Source: JANPPS01 sp965246835 (GTDB lineage: Bacteria; Pseudomonadota; Alphaproteobacteria; Acetobacterales; Acetobacteraceae). From it: a stretch of 64,000 nt of DNA. The translations under genes and the position numbers were made by a program. Location: NCBI GenBank assembly GCA_965246835.1, contig CBDFFQ010000001.1:2604001-2668000 (forward strand), given 5' to 3'. The notes below the pieces were generated by a model. That model saw only the letters and a list, made by a program, of their open reading frames with translations. It did not search any database and was not told the DNA's origin. Positions 31,912 to 42,752 of the stretch are shown here, in pieces (positions within the stretch are counted from its first letter, which is position 1; each line of letters begins with the position of its first letter).

Positions 31912-33270
31912 CTAACGGGTTCGCTGCATAAAACGCCGGGTCAGCAGGATCGCCACGGCCATCAGTCCTGCCGCCAGGCCGCACCACGCGCCGCCCGCCC
32001 CCCAGCCGAGATGCCAACCCAGCAACCAGGCCGCCGGGAAGCCGAGGCCCCAATACCCGGCCGCCGCCATCAGGAACGGCACCCTGGTGTCGCCGAGGCC
32101 CCGCAGCGCACCGGCCGCCACGGATTGCACGCCATCTGCCACCTGAAACACCGCTCCCACGGCCAGCAGCCCCACGGCGATCGCCGTCACCTCCGCCTGG
32201 GTGCCGTCCACGAACCAGCCCACCAAAATATGCGGCGCGAACAGCAGGGCGCCCGCCGCGACGGCTTCGGCCCCGGCGCCCAGCCCGATCGCCACCAGCC
32301 CGGCCCGCCGCGCGCCCGCCCGGTCCCCGGCGCCAGTGCAGCGGCCCACGCGCACGTTCGCCGCCTGCGCCAAGGCCAGCGGGATCATGAACGACACCGA
32401 GATCACCGTCATCCCGATCTGATGCGCCGCCAGCGCCGCCTGCCCCATCATGCCGATCATCAACCCCACGGCCAGGAACAGCCAGGTCTCGACGGCAAAG
32501 GTGGCAGTGACCGGCAGCCCCAGCCGCAGCAGGGTAGTGAATTCCCGCAGCGACGGCCGGCGCCACGCCACGAAGCGGCGGAGCGAGGCCGGGCCATGCA
32601 GCAACGACAACAAAACGACCGCGGCGCCCGACATTACGATCACAGACGCCCAGGCCGCGCCGAGGAAGCCCAGCGCCGGCAAGCCCAGCCGGCCATAGAT
32701 CAACGCCCAGCACAGCACGGCATTCACCACGGCCGACCCCAGCGACGTCCATAACAAAAAGCTGCCCCGCCCGATCGCGGGCAGGAAGGCCCGCATCAAC
32801 CCGACCGCCACCAAAGAAGCCGGCACCTGCCATCGCATCACATCCAGGAAGCGGCCGGTGTCATGCGCCAACGCGGCAGGCTCCCCCACCAGCAGCAGCA
32901 GCCGCTCCGCCGCGCTGAACAGCATGAAGGCCGGCACGATCAGCAGTCCGGTGAGCGCCACGCCCGTCCAATAAATCTCCGGCACCGCGGCGCCGTGCCC
33001 GGCCCCCTGCGCCTGCGCCACCCGGATGCTGACCGCCGTCATGACACCCTGCAACAGGATCGCCACCGTAATGTAGAGCATGGTGCCGAGCCCGCCGGCC
33101 GCCAGCGCCTCCGCTCCCAGGCCGCCCAGGAAAACGGTATCGGTCACGCCCATCGCCATCTGCGCCAATTGCGCAACGGCCAAAGGCGTGGCGAGCATCA
33201 CTGTTTCGTTAGCGTGGCGGCGGAACGAAAGACCCCGCGGCGGCGCGACCAGGGTCCCGTCCACGATCAA
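31912..33270 (-). CDS. MATE-family efflux transporter
   Basis: 452 residues with about twelve hydrophobic helices in two halves. Features typical of NorM/DinF-type MATE proteins include LAQMAMGVTDTVFLGGLGAEALAAGGLG (helix 1-2) and the second-half counterpart GQAALAAHQIGMTVISVSFMIPLALAQAANVRVG. It exports cationic or other small molecules in exchange for H+ or Na+. The first 20 residues are polar. It is separated by 72 bases from the DUF427 gene on the same strand and probably transcribed on its own. Confidence 0.9.
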   Translation of the reverse strand: MIVDGTLVAPPRGLSFRRHANETVMLATPLAVAQLAQMAMGVTDTVFLGGLGAEALAAGGLGTMLYITVAILLQGVMTAVSIRVAQAQGAGHGAAVPEIYWTGVALTGLLIVPAFMLFSAAERLLLLVGEPAALAHDTGRFLDVMRWQVPASLVAVGLMRAFLPAIGRGSFLLWTSLGSAVVNAVLCWALIYGRLGLPALGFLGAAWASVIVMSGAAVVLLSLLHGPASLRRFVAWRRPSLREFTTLLRLGLPVTATFAVETWLFLAVGLMIGMMGQAALAAHQIGMTVISVSFMIPLALAQAANVRVGRCTGAGDRAGARRAGLVAIGLGAGAEAVAAGALLFAPHILVGWFVDGTQAEVTAIAVGLLAVGAVFQVADGVQSVAAGALRGLGDTRVPFLMAAAGYWGLGFPAAWLLGWHLGWGAGGAWCGLAAGLMAVAILLTRRFMQRTR

Positions 33271-33342
33271 AGTCCAATGCGAAATGAGGCCGGTCCCATA
33301 GCAGGCCCGGCGGCCGCGATCACCCCAAGATTCAGTGACGGG

Positions 33343-33837
33343 TTACCAGAACATCGTCCCCGGCGGACCCTTGAACGGCCCGATCAGCTCCGGCGTGATC
33401 CAGCCGCCATAGAACCCGCCCTCCTGCGGCATCACGCGGTCATCATCCACGTAACAGGCATCCATGGCCCCGGCATACAGCGCCACGCAGTCCCGGATCG
33501 GCAGGAACGCCGGCGTCGGCTCCGGATAGCCCCAGGCCGCATCCGCCGCCACGCGCCCGCCGGCCTGAATGGACCAGTACCGCGCCGCGCCCTTCCACTC
33601 GCACACGGACCCCCGGCGCGATGGCACCAAGGCCGCGGGCGGGAACGCGGTAATGGGGATGTAGAAGCTGGGCGGATGCGTGGTCTCCAGCACGCGCCAC
33701 GTCTCCCGCGTGTCCACCAGCGTGACGCCGCCCAGCACGACCCGGACGCGCCGCTGGTCCCGCTCCAGTCTTGGCGGGCGGGGATACTCGGCCACGCGTT
33801 CGCGCGGGCGGGAAGGGGTTGCGTTCGGGTTTTCCAT
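33343..33837 (-). CDS. DUF427-domain protein
   Basis: 164 residues. The DUF427 fold is recognisable by VVLGGVTLVDTRETWRVLETTHPPSFYIP, then CEWKGAARYWSI and AWGYPEPTPAFLPIRDCVALYAG. Function unknown; a small beta-barrel-like domain. ATG 33837 gives a normal N-terminus, whereas the frame continues without family similarity to 34464 opposite phzF. It diverges from the PhzF gene (52-base gap). Confidence 0.87.
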   Translation of the reverse strand: MENPNATPSRPRERVAEYPRPPRLERDQRRVRVVLGGVTLVDTRETWRVLETTHPPSFYIPITAFPPAALVPSRRGSVCEWKGAARYWSIQAGGRVAADAAWGYPEPTPAFLPIRDCVALYAGAMDACYVDDDRVMPQEGGFYGGWITPELIGPFKGPPGTMFW

Positions 33838-33889
33838 GCCTGCAACATCGGCACGTCGGACAGGGTGTCCAGTGCCAGCAGAGGTTTCG

Positions 33890-34768
33890 ATGCCCGAGTA
33901 TCGCTTCGTCACCGTGGACGTGTTCACCAATCGCCGGTTCGGCGGCAATCCCCTGGCCGTGTTCCCGGAAGCCGCCGGCCTGTCGGACGCGCAGATGCAG
34001 TTGCTCGCGCGGGAGTTCAACCTGAGCGAAACCACCTTCGTCCTGCCGCCACGCAACCCGGCCCATACCGCCCATGTCCGCATCTTCGGCCCGAAGCACG
34101 AATTGCCGTTCGCCGGCCACCCCAACGTCGGCACCGCGCTGGTCCTGGGCGCCGCGCAGGGCGGGGACGAGATGGTGTTCGAAGAAGAGGCCGGTCTGGT
34201 CCGCATCGCACTCTCCGGCTCGCAAAAATCCCGCACGGCCACGCTGCAGGCGCCGGTCCCGCTCCAATTGGGGCAGGAGGTTCCGGCCGCCACGGTGGCG
34301 GCCTGCGCCGGGTTGGTGGCGGCGGATATCGGGATCGGGGTGCACCTCCCGGTGATCGCCAGCGTCGGCCTGGGTTTCGCGATCGCCCAGGTTTCGCCCG
34401 AGGCGCTGGCCCGCGCCGAGCCGGACACAGGGGCGTTCCGGCACGCGATGGAACAGCATCCCACCCGCGGAGCCGGCTTCGCCCTGCTGCTCTATGCGCA
34501 GGCCGGGCGCGGCACGGTCCGCGCCCGCATGTTCGCCCCCCTCGCCGGCATCCCGGAGGACCCGGCGACCGGCAGCGCCACCTCCGCCCTCGTGGCGCTG
34601 CTGCTGTCCCGGTCCACGGAGCCGAAGCTGGCGCTCACGGTCCATCAGGGCGTGGAGATGGGCCGGCCCAGCCTGTTGAAGGCGCGGGCGTGGCGGGACG
34701 GGGAGGCCATCTGGGCCTCGGTCGGCGGCGGGGCGGTGCCGGTGATGCAGGGGGTGGTGTCGCTGTAG
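33890..34768 (+). CDS. PhzF-family isomerase-like protein
   Basis: 292 residues with both halves of the diaminopimelate-epimerase-like PhzF fold: MPEYRFVTVDVFTNRRFGGNPLAVF with the following FNLSETTFV (catalytic Glu in SET), FGPKHELPFAGHPNVGTA, and MFAPLAGIPEDPATGSATSAL. PhzF proteins isomerise phenazine precursors, but most housekeeping members have unknown substrates; no phenazine genes are nearby. ATG 33890 matches the conserved N-terminus. Confidence 0.9.
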   Translation: MPEYRFVTVDVFTNRRFGGNPLAVFPEAAGLSDAQMQLLAREFNLSETTFVLPPRNPAHTAHVRIFGPKHELPFAGHPNVGTALVLGAAQGGDEMVFEEEAGLVRIALSGSQKSRTATLQAPVPLQLGQEVPAATVAACAGLVAADIGIGVHLPVIASVGLGFAIAQVSPEALARAEPDTGAFRHAMEQHPTRGAGFALLLYAQAGRGTVRARMFAPLAGIPEDPATGSATSALVALLLSRSTEPKLALTVHQGVEMGRPSLLKARAWRDGEAIWASVGGGAVPVMQGVVSL

Positions 34769-34779
34769 CCCCTTCCCGT

Positions 34780-34860
34780 CATTGCGAGCGAAGCGATGCA
34801 ATCCAGAGGCAACGGGCGCGCTTATGGCCCCTGGATCGCTTTGCCAAACGGCTCGCAATG
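34780..34860. repeat. Palindromic intergenic repeat (about 81 bp)
   Basis: The ends CATTGCGAGC (34780-34789) and GCTCGCAATG (34851-34860) are perfect complements; inner segments ATCCAG (34801-34806) and CTGGAT (34831-34836) also pair. Elements with the CATTGCGAGCGAAGCGA core are widely dispersed in proteobacteria. It fills most of the gap between phzF and the methyltransferase gene. Confidence 0.7.
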
Positions 34861-34904
34861 GCGAAACCAATCCACCTACTCCTGCCGAGCCACGAGGAGC
34901 GCGC

Positions 34905-35480
34905 ATGACACAGCCCTATCTGACGTCCGAGTATTTCGAGCAGCTCTATGCCCGCGACCCCGACCCCTGGAAGTTCGCCACCAGCGATTATGAGCGGGAC
35001 AAATACGCCGCGACGATGGAGGCGCTGCCGCCGGGCCGGTTCGGGCGCGCGTTCGAGGTCGGGTGCAGCATCGGCGTGCTGACCCGGCAACTCGCCACGC
35101 GCTGCGACACGATCCTGGGCGTCGATGTCGCGGAGAACGCGCTGCAGCAGGCGCGGGAGCGCTGCGCGGATTTGCCGGGCGTGAGCTTCGCCCCGATGTC
35201 CGTGCCGGCCGAGTGGCCGGACGGCGCGTTCGACCTGATCCTGTTCTCCGAAGTGCTGTACTACCTCGGCATCCCCGGTTTGCATGAGGCGGCCCGCCGC
35301 ACGGTCGCGAGCCTGTCGCCCGGGGGCACGATCGAGCTGGTGAACTGGCAGGGACCGACCGACGGCGCCTGCTCCGGCAACGAGGCAGCGGAGCTGTTCA
35401 TCGCCGATTGCGCGCCGGGCCTGCGGGTCCATGCCACGAGGCGGGAGGAGAAATACCGGATCGACGTCCTGCGCGCGTAA
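34905..35480 (+). CDS. SAM-dependent methyltransferase (NodS-like)
   Basis: 191 residues. The N-terminus LTSEYFEQLYARDPDPWKFATSDYERDKYAATM and motif I FEVGCSIGVLTRQLA, followed by LGVDVAENAL and SVPAEWPDGAFDLILFSEVLYYL, match the NodS/class I methyltransferase group. NodS N-methylates chitooligosaccharides in rhizobia; here the substrate is unknown. ATG 34905 is directly preceded by CGAGGAGCGCGC, a good ribosome site. Convergent with the DUF4261 gene. Confidence 0.88.
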   Translation: MTQPYLTSEYFEQLYARDPDPWKFATSDYERDKYAATMEALPPGRFGRAFEVGCSIGVLTRQLATRCDTILGVDVAENALQQARERCADLPGVSFAPMSVPAEWPDGAFDLILFSEVLYYLGIPGLHEAARRTVASLSPGGTIELVNWQGPTDGACSGNEAAELFIADCAPGLRVHATRREEKYRIDVLRA

Positions 35481-35487
35481 GGGCCGG

Positions 35488-36354
35488 TCAGGACACCAGC
35501 TTGCGCCCGAAAGCCCGCCGAGGGGGCGCCGCCCCGGGGTCGTAGGGCGGCGGCGGCGGCGGCGGCGGCTCCAGGCGGCGCGCCTCCATCCTGAGTTGGA
35601 TCACGGGGACTCCCGGCCGCTGGCCTGCATCGGCGTAGGTGGCGCGGATGCACTCCTCCTCGTCGATGCCCAGCGTCTCCCGATCGGCGATGACCGGCCC
35701 CTTGCTGATCAGATACCAGCACGTGCCGATCACCCGCTCCGTCACGATCTCGAGCGGCAGGTCATGCGGCAGCCATTCCAGCTCCCGCCCGGCAAACGGC
35801 ATCAGGCCGCTGGTCAGCACGGCAACCTGGCCGCCCGGCGCCGCGAGGTAGTGCAGCCCGACCCATAGCGCGAGCGGCACACCGGGTTCCGCCACCGTCA
35901 GCGCGGCCTGGTGCAGCGCCTCCGGGCTCAGGATCGTGTGTGCGTTGGTCCACACCACTGCCACAGCCGGCAATAGCGTGGCCAATGCAGCGCAGGCGAA
36001 GGTCATCGCGCCCGCGGCGGCCAGGGCATGCGATGAGGTCACGACGCCCACGATGACATGGGCGCTATGCCGGGCCATGGCGGCGGGGGCGCCGTCCCAC
36101 CTGCGGTTCAGGTCGAGTGCGGTGGTGAAAGCGGCCGGCGGCAGCGGTAGATCTACCGGCCGGATCGCCAGCACAACGTCGTCCACCCCCACCAGGAACC
36201 CGGGTCCGACCTCGTCCCCGTTTCGGATCGGGCCGAGCGACGTGACCTGCATCGGCACTGCGGAAAACAGCTCCCGCATGCGCTCCACAAGCCGCTCCGA
36301 CGTCGTGAACCGCATCTCGGATAGCGGCAGGTAAGCGAGGAAGCGGTCCGGCAT
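35488..36354 (-). CDS. DUF4261-domain protein
   Basis: 288 residues. The core (residues about 85-220) has MARHSAHVIVGVV, AVVWTNAHTILSPEAL and LWVGLHYLAAPGGQVAVLTSGLMPFAGRELEWLPHDLPLE, characteristic of DUF4261. The C-terminus has an eight-proline run (35546-35569) before a basic tail. Function unknown; some homologues lie next to secretion-system genes, but none is here. Cytoplasmic by sequence. Confidence 0.78.
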   Translation of the reverse strand: MPDRFLAYLPLSEMRFTTSERLVERMRELFSAVPMQVTSLGPIRNGDEVGPGFLVGVDDVVLAIRPVDLPLPPAAFTTALDLNRRWDGAPAAMARHSAHVIVGVVTSSHALAAAGAMTFACAALATLLPAVAVVWTNAHTILSPEALHQAALTVAEPGVPLALWVGLHYLAAPGGQVAVLTSGLMPFAGRELEWLPHDLPLEIVTERVIGTCWYLISKGPVIADRETLGIDEEECIRATYADAGQRPGVPVIQLRMEARRLEPPPPPPPPYDPGAAPPRRAFGRKLVS

Positions 36355-36449
36355 CGGGATGCAAGTCCAGGTTGTGGCCTCCCGCTTGCCGGATTAAGCG
36401 GCCGCCGTCACCCCGCCGCGGACGTTTTGCGACAAAACCGATCCGTGCC

Positions 36450-36590
36450 TTACGCGCCCCACACCTGCCCGGCTACATCCACGATCATGCGCAGCTTGGC
36501 CCATTGCTCGTCGGATGCCAGCGAGTTGCCCTCCTGCGTGGAGGCGAAGCCGCATTGCGGGCTGAGGCAGAGCTGGAAAAGCCCACTTTG
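36450..36590 (-). pseudogene. Remnant of a MetE-like methionine synthase II C-terminus
   Basis: The minus strand encodes LCLSPQCGFASTQEGN, then SDEQWAKLRMIVDVAGQVWG and a TAA at 36452-36450. This is the conserved C-terminal end of cobalamin-independent methionine-synthase-family proteins (LSPQCGFAS... QWAKL...). No family sequence can be followed upstream of about 36590, where a palindromic repeat begins within 80 bases, and there is no start. It is a 5'-deleted fossil, probably left when the repeat or a recombination removed the rest. Confidence 0.7.
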
Positions 36591-36672
36591 CAAGTGATGC
36601 GCAGCGCCTCGCGGCGGAGCAGGCGTTCCGGCCGTTGGCGGATGGCGGGTGCCCGCTGGTGCAATAGCACTG

Positions 36673-36716
36673 GATGGGTTGCACCCATCCTACTGGTAGG
36701 ATGGGTGCAACCCATC
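36673..36716. repeat. Perfect 44-bp palindromic repeat
   Basis: Arms of 21 bases (36673-36693 and 36696-36716) are exact reverse complements around a two-base centre TG; each contains GGGTTGCACCCATCCTAC or its complement. This is the intergenic GATGGGT...ACCCATC type dispersed in many proteobacteria. It lies directly before the stop of hutU, so in plus or minus transcripts it would form a hairpin that could end or stabilise the hut message. Confidence 0.85.
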
Positions 36717-36725
36717 AAAGCCCGG

Positions 36726-38404
<1,679 letters not shown>

Positions 38405-38408
<4 letters not shown>

Positions 38409-39928
38409 GGCAGATCCTCCAAACGGGGCACGATATCGCCGGCCATGTCCGCAACCACGCCCTCCGTCACCAACCGCGTCGCGGCCCTGATGTCGGGGGC
38501 AAAATGCCGGTCGCCGTCCAGATGCGGCACTTCCTGCCGCAGCCGGGTGCGCACGGCCTCCAGCACCGGGCTGGACGGCAGTGGCGCGTGGAAATCGCAG
38601 CCCTGGGCGGCGGCCAGCAGCTCGATCCCCAGCACATTTGCCACATTGGCCGCCATCGGCAGCAACCGGCGGGCGCCGTGGGCCGCCATCGAGACGTGGT
38701 CTTCCTGGTTGGCCGAGGTGGGGATGCTGTCCACGCTGGCCGGCGTCGCGCGCTGCTTGTTCTCCGACACCAGGGCGGCGGCGGTGACCTGCGGGATCAT
38801 GAAGCCGGAATGCAGCCCGGGGCGGGGGGTGAGGAAGGCGGGAAGGCCCGAGAGCGCCGGATCGATCAGCATGGCGATGCGGCGCTCGGCGATGGAGCCG
38901 ATCTCGCACAGCACCAGCGCCAGCATGTCGGCCGCGAACGCCACGGGCTCCGCATGAAAATTGCCGCCGGACAAGGCTTCCAAAGTGTCGGCAAAGATCA
39001 GCGGGTTGTCCGACACGCCGTTCGCCTCGGTCCCGAGCGTCACCGCCGCCTGCCGCATCACATCGAGGGCCGCGCCCATCACCTGTGGCTGGCACCGCAG
39101 GCAATACGGGTCCTGCACGCGGGGATCGCCGGTGCGGTGCGAATCTCGGATCGCGCTGCCGTCCATCAACGCCCGCAACCCGGCCGCCGCCTCGATCTGC
39201 CCGCGATGGCGGCGTAGCGCGTGGATCCGCGGGTCGAACGGCGTGTCCGATCCCCGCGCGGCGTCGGTCGAGAGCGCGCCGGTCACCAGCGCCGTCCGCC
39301 ACAGCGTCTCCGCCTCGAACAGCGCGGCCAGGGCGTAGGCGGTGCTGAACTGGGTGCCGTTCAGCAACGCGAGGCCCTCCTTCGGCCCCAACACCACCGG
39401 CGCCAACCCGGCCCGGCGCAACGCCTCCTCCGCCGGCAGCGACGCGCCCGCGACGGCGATCTCCCCCACCCCGATCATCGCCGCCGCCATATGCGCGAGC
39501 GGGGCCAGATCCCCGGACGCACCGACCGAGCCCTGTTCAGGAATGACCGGCAACAGCCCCTGCGCCAGCATCGCCTCCAGCATGGCGATCGTGGCCGGCT
39601 GCACGCCGGACGCCCCCTGCGCCAGGCTCGCCAGCTTTAACGCCAGCATGAGCCGCACCACCGGACCCGGCATCGGCGCCCCCACCCCGGCCGCGTGGGA
39701 CAGCACGATGTTGCGCTGCAATTCCGCGAGATCGCCGCCGCCGATGCGGATATGCGCCAGCTTCCCGAACCCGGTGTTGATCCCATACACGGGCTCGCCC
39801 CGCCCCAGGATCGCCTGCACCGCGGCGGCGCTGGCGGCGATGGCGGGGCGGCAGGCCGGGTCGAGCGTGACCGGCCCGCCGCGATAGATGCCGCGCCAGG
39901 CGCTGAGCGGTGCGTAACCGGGCATCAT
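38405..39928 (-). CDS. hutH: Histidine ammonia-lyase
   Basis: 507 residues. The MIO cofactor-forming Ala-Ser-Gly is in GSVGASGDLAPLAHMA (residues about 140-155), after YGINTGFGKLAHIRI and NIVLSHAAGVG; further conserved blocks are LLNGTQFSTAYAL, QDPYCLRCQPQVMGAALDV and SANQEDHVSM. It deaminates histidine to urocanate, the first step of the Hut pathway. The ATG at 39928 overlaps the hutI stop (ATGA); a second ATG follows immediately. Confidence 0.96.
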
Positions 39929-41112
39929 AGGCCGTGCCAGACGCGCCGATGCAGCGGGTTCATGCCCATCCGATACACCAGCTCCGCCGGCGTCTCGACC
40001 GACCAGATCGCGAGGTCGCACCACTTGCCGGGCTCGAGCGTGCCGGCCTCCCCGAGCCGGCCGAGCGCCCGCGCGGCCTCCCGCGTCACACCCGCCAGGC
40101 ACTCCGCCACCGTCAGCCGGAACAGCGTCGCCCCCATGTTCATCGCCAGCAGCAGCGAGGTGAGCGGGGAGGTGCCGGGGTTGCAGTCCGTCGCCAGCGC
40201 GATCGGCACGCCATGCTCCCGAAACAGTGCCACCGGCGGCACGCGGCTTTCGCGGATGAAATAGAACGCTCCCGGCAGCAGCACCGCCACCGTTCCGGCC
40301 CGCGCCATCGCCGCCACGCCGTCCGCGCCGGCGTATTCCAGATGGTCCGCCGACAGCGCGCCTGCCTCTGCCGCAAGCGCCGCCCCCCCGGTATTGCTGA
40401 GCTGGTCCGCATGCAGCTTCACCGGCAACCCGGCCGCACCAGCCGCAGCGAATACGCGGCGGACCTGGCCGGGGCTGAAGGCGATCCCCTCGCAGAAAGC
40501 GTCCACCGCATCCGCCAAGCCCTCGGCCAGGATCGCGGGCAGCATCTCGGTGCAGACGCGGTCGATATAGGCCTCCTTGCCGGTCTCCCCGGGCGGCATC
40601 GCGTGCGCGCCGAGAAAGGTGGTCAGCACCGTCACATCCCGCCGCCTGCCCAGCGTCCGCGCGGCACGCAGGCAGCGCAGCTCGCTCGCGGTATCGAGGC
40701 CGTAACCGGATTTGACCTCGATCGTGGTCACGCCCTCGGCCAGCAGCGCGTCCAGCCGCGGCAGGGCCTGCGCCACCAGCTCCTCCTCGCTCGCCGCCCG
40801 GGTGGCCGCCACGGAACTGGCGATGCCGCCCCCGGCGCGGGCGATCTCCTCATAGGTCGCACCCTCCAACCGACGCTCGAACTCCGCAGCGCGGTGCCCG
40901 GCATGCACCAGATGCGTGTGGCAGTCGATCAACCCCGGCGTGATCCAGCGCCCGCCGCACTCCACCACCTGACCGCCATGCGCCGGCAGATCCCGCTCCG
41001 GCCCCGCGAACACGATGCGCCCGCCCTGCGACGCCACCGCGCCCGCCTCGACCGGCATCTGGTCCGGCACCATCGTCAGCAGCCGCGCATTCCGCCACAC
41101 CGTATCGACCAC
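39925..41112 (-). CDS. hutI: Imidazolonepropionase
   Basis: 395 residues of the amidohydrolase superfamily. Metal-binding HTH in IDCHTHLVHAGHRAAEF, then GGGIASSV, VEVKSGYGL-type (TIEVKSGYGLD), AHAMPPGE, KLHADQLSNTGGAALAAE and ALATDCNPGTSP. It opens imidazolonepropionate to formiminoglutamate. GTG 41112 is the first start; family sequences begin nearby. First gene of the minus-strand hut operon, divergent from hutF across 54 bases. Confidence 0.95.
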   Translation of the reverse strand: MVDTVWRNARLLTMVPDQMPVEAGAVASQGGRIVFAGPERDLPAHGGQVVECGGRWITPGLIDCHTHLVHAGHRAAEFERRLEGATYEEIARAGGGIASSVAATRAASEEELVAQALPRLDALLAEGVTTIEVKSGYGLDTASELRCLRAARTLGRRRDVTVLTTFLGAHAMPPGETGKEAYIDRVCTEMLPAILAEGLADAVDAFCEGIAFSPGQVRRVFAAAGAAGLPVKLHADQLSNTGGAALAAEAGALSADHLEYAGADGVAAMARAGTVAVLLPGAFYFIRESRVPPVALFREHGVPIALATDCNPGTSPLTSLLLAMNMGATLFRLTVAECLAGVTREAARALGRLGEAGTLEPGKWCDLAIWSVETPAELVYRMGMNPLHRRVWHGL

Positions 41113-41166
41113 CCAGGCCTCCCGCCGCCCTGGCCCTATGATGCCCGATCCGGGCTAGGATGCAGC

Positions 41167-42516
41167 ATGCATTCCGTCTTCCTGCAGCAGGCCTGCCTGC
41201 CCTCGGGCTGGGCCACCGACGTGCGGCTCACGATCGAAGCCGGGTGCTTTGCCAGCGTCGAGCCCGGCGTGACCCCGGAGCCGAACGAACCCCAGCACGC
41301 GATCGGCGTCCCCGGCATCCCGAACCTCCACAGCCACGCCTTCCAGCGCGCCATGGCCGGCCTGACGGAAACGCGCGGCCCCGGGGCGGACAGCTTCTGG
41401 ACCTGGCGGGAGGTCATGTATGCCCTCCTCGCCCGCCTGACGCCCGACGATGTGGAGGCCGTGACCGCCTTCGCCTTCATGGAGATGCTGGAATCCGGCT
41501 TCACCCGGGTGGGCGAGTTCCACTATCTGCACCACACCCCGGACGGCTCGCCCTATGCCGACCTGGCCGAGATGGCGGTGCGGATCGCCGCCGCAGCGGC
41601 CGCCACCGGGATCGGGCTCACCTTGCTGCCGGTGTTCTATGCCCAGGGCGGGTTCGGCGCGCAGCCGCCGGCACCGGGCCAACGCCGGTTCGTGACGACG
41701 CTGGACGCCTACGCCGCCTTGCTGGAGGCGAGTGAGCGCGTGATTGCGGGTCTGCCAGGTGCGAATTTGGGTGTGGCCCCGCACAGCCTGCGCGCCGTCA
41801 CGCCGGAGCATCTTGCCGTGCTCACCACGATGCGGCCCGATGCGCCGCTGCACATGCATATCGCCGAGCAGGAGGCGGAGGTGGAGGCCTGCGTTGCCTG
41901 GTCCGGCGCCAAGCCCGTGCAATGGCTGCTGGACCATGCGCCCGTCGATGCGCGCTGGTGCCTGATACACGCGACGCATATGGACGCCGCCGAGGCCACG
42001 CGCCTGGCCGGAACCGGCACCGTCGCTGGGCTGTGCCCGCTGACGGAGGCCAATCTCGGCGATGGCATTTTCCCGGGGTCGGCGTGGCTGGCGGCATCGG
42101 GGCGGTATGGGATCGGCAGCGACAGCAACGTCCTGATCGACGCGGCACAGGAGCTTCGGATGCTGGAACTGTCGCAGCGGCTGGCAAGGCGGGCGCGCAA
42201 CGTCATGACCGATTGCGGCTCCACAGGTGCCACGCTGCTGTCAGCGGCGGTCGCGGGCGGCGCGCAGGCGCTGGGCGTCCCGGCCGGTCTGGCGCCCGGC
42301 GCCTCCGCGGACTGGGTCACACTCCGGCCCGACCATCCGGCCCTGCTATCCCGCCGCGGCGACCACTGTCTGGATGGGTGGATCTTCGCGGGGGACCGGG
42401 GCGTGATCGACGGGGTCTGGGTCCGTGGCCAGCCCGTGGTGGCCGATGGCGCGCACCGGGACCGCGCCCGGATCGCCGCCCGCTATGCCGCCGCCCTATC
42501 TGGCTTGCTGGCATGA
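41167..42516 (+). CDS. hutF: Formimidoylglutamate deiminase
   Basis: 449 residues, amidohydrolase superfamily. Motifs: IPNLHSHAFQRAMAGLTE (metal His pair), SFWTWREVMY, FTRVGEFHYLHH, LHMHIAEQEAEVEAC and YGIGSDSNVLID. It deaminates N-formimidoyl-glutamate to N-formylglutamate, which marks the route that ends with an N-formylglutamate deformylase (HutG), not seen in this window. Divergently placed from hutIHU, so likely sharing a regulated promoter region (41113-41166). Confidence 0.95.
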   Translation: MHSVFLQQACLPSGWATDVRLTIEAGCFASVEPGVTPEPNEPQHAIGVPGIPNLHSHAFQRAMAGLTETRGPGADSFWTWREVMYALLARLTPDDVEAVTAFAFMEMLESGFTRVGEFHYLHHTPDGSPYADLAEMAVRIAAAAAATGIGLTLLPVFYAQGGFGAQPPAPGQRRFVTTLDAYAALLEASERVIAGLPGANLGVAPHSLRAVTPEHLAVLTTMRPDAPLHMHIAEQEAEVEACVAWSGAKPVQWLLDHAPVDARWCLIHATHMDAAEATRLAGTGTVAGLCPLTEANLGDGIFPGSAWLAASGRYGIGSDSNVLIDAAQELRMLELSQRLARRARNVMTDCGSTGATLLSAAVAGGAQALGVPAGLAPGASADWVTLRPDHPALLSRRGDHCLDGWIFAGDRGVIDGVWVRGQPVVADGAHRDRARIAARYAAALSGLLA

Positions 42517-42717
42517 GCCCGGCCCAACGGCACCACGAACGGCGGCGGCATCAGTTCGTGAACGCCGGGTGTGTCCGGCCTTGCCGAGTTCGCCCATAGC
42601 GGACAGACCGAGCGCCGCTCCACGCCGCAGGGTCACTCCACACCGCGCGTGGATGCGGTGCGGCGGTCCCGCTTGGTTTGACGTGCAGGGGCAGACGGCG
42701 TCGCGCCACGCGCACAG

Positions 42718-42744
42718 GTCCGGCCCGCCAGGAACGGGCCGGAC
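42718..42744. terminator. Hairpin downstream of the CHRD gene
   Basis: GTCCGGCCCG (42718-42727) and CGGGCCGGAC (42735-42744) form a perfect 10-bp stem with a 7-base loop, starting eight bases after the stop of the minus-strand CHRD gene. There is no U-run, so intrinsic termination is uncertain; it may act for the convergent hutF transcript as well. The rest of the 236-base gap 42517-42752 shows nothing. Confidence 0.4.
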
Positions 42745-42752
42745 GCAACGCG

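Larger units (their letters stand above)
36355..36725. other. Gene-poor stretch with a methionine-synthase remnant and a palindrome
   Basis: No intact gene is present in these 371 bases. They hold the MetE-like tail remnant (36450-36590) and a 44-bp palindromic repeat (36673-36716), listed separately. The remaining bases show no recognisable coding or regulatory pattern. Confidence 0.6.

Noticed and set aside
33890..34768. PhzF as evidence for phenazine synthesis
   Set aside because: No other phenazine gene nearby; PhzF-like proteins are common without phenazine pathways.
38409..39302. Upstream extension of the hutU frame
   Set aside because: Overlaps hutH in another frame; urocanase sequence begins at ATG 38408.
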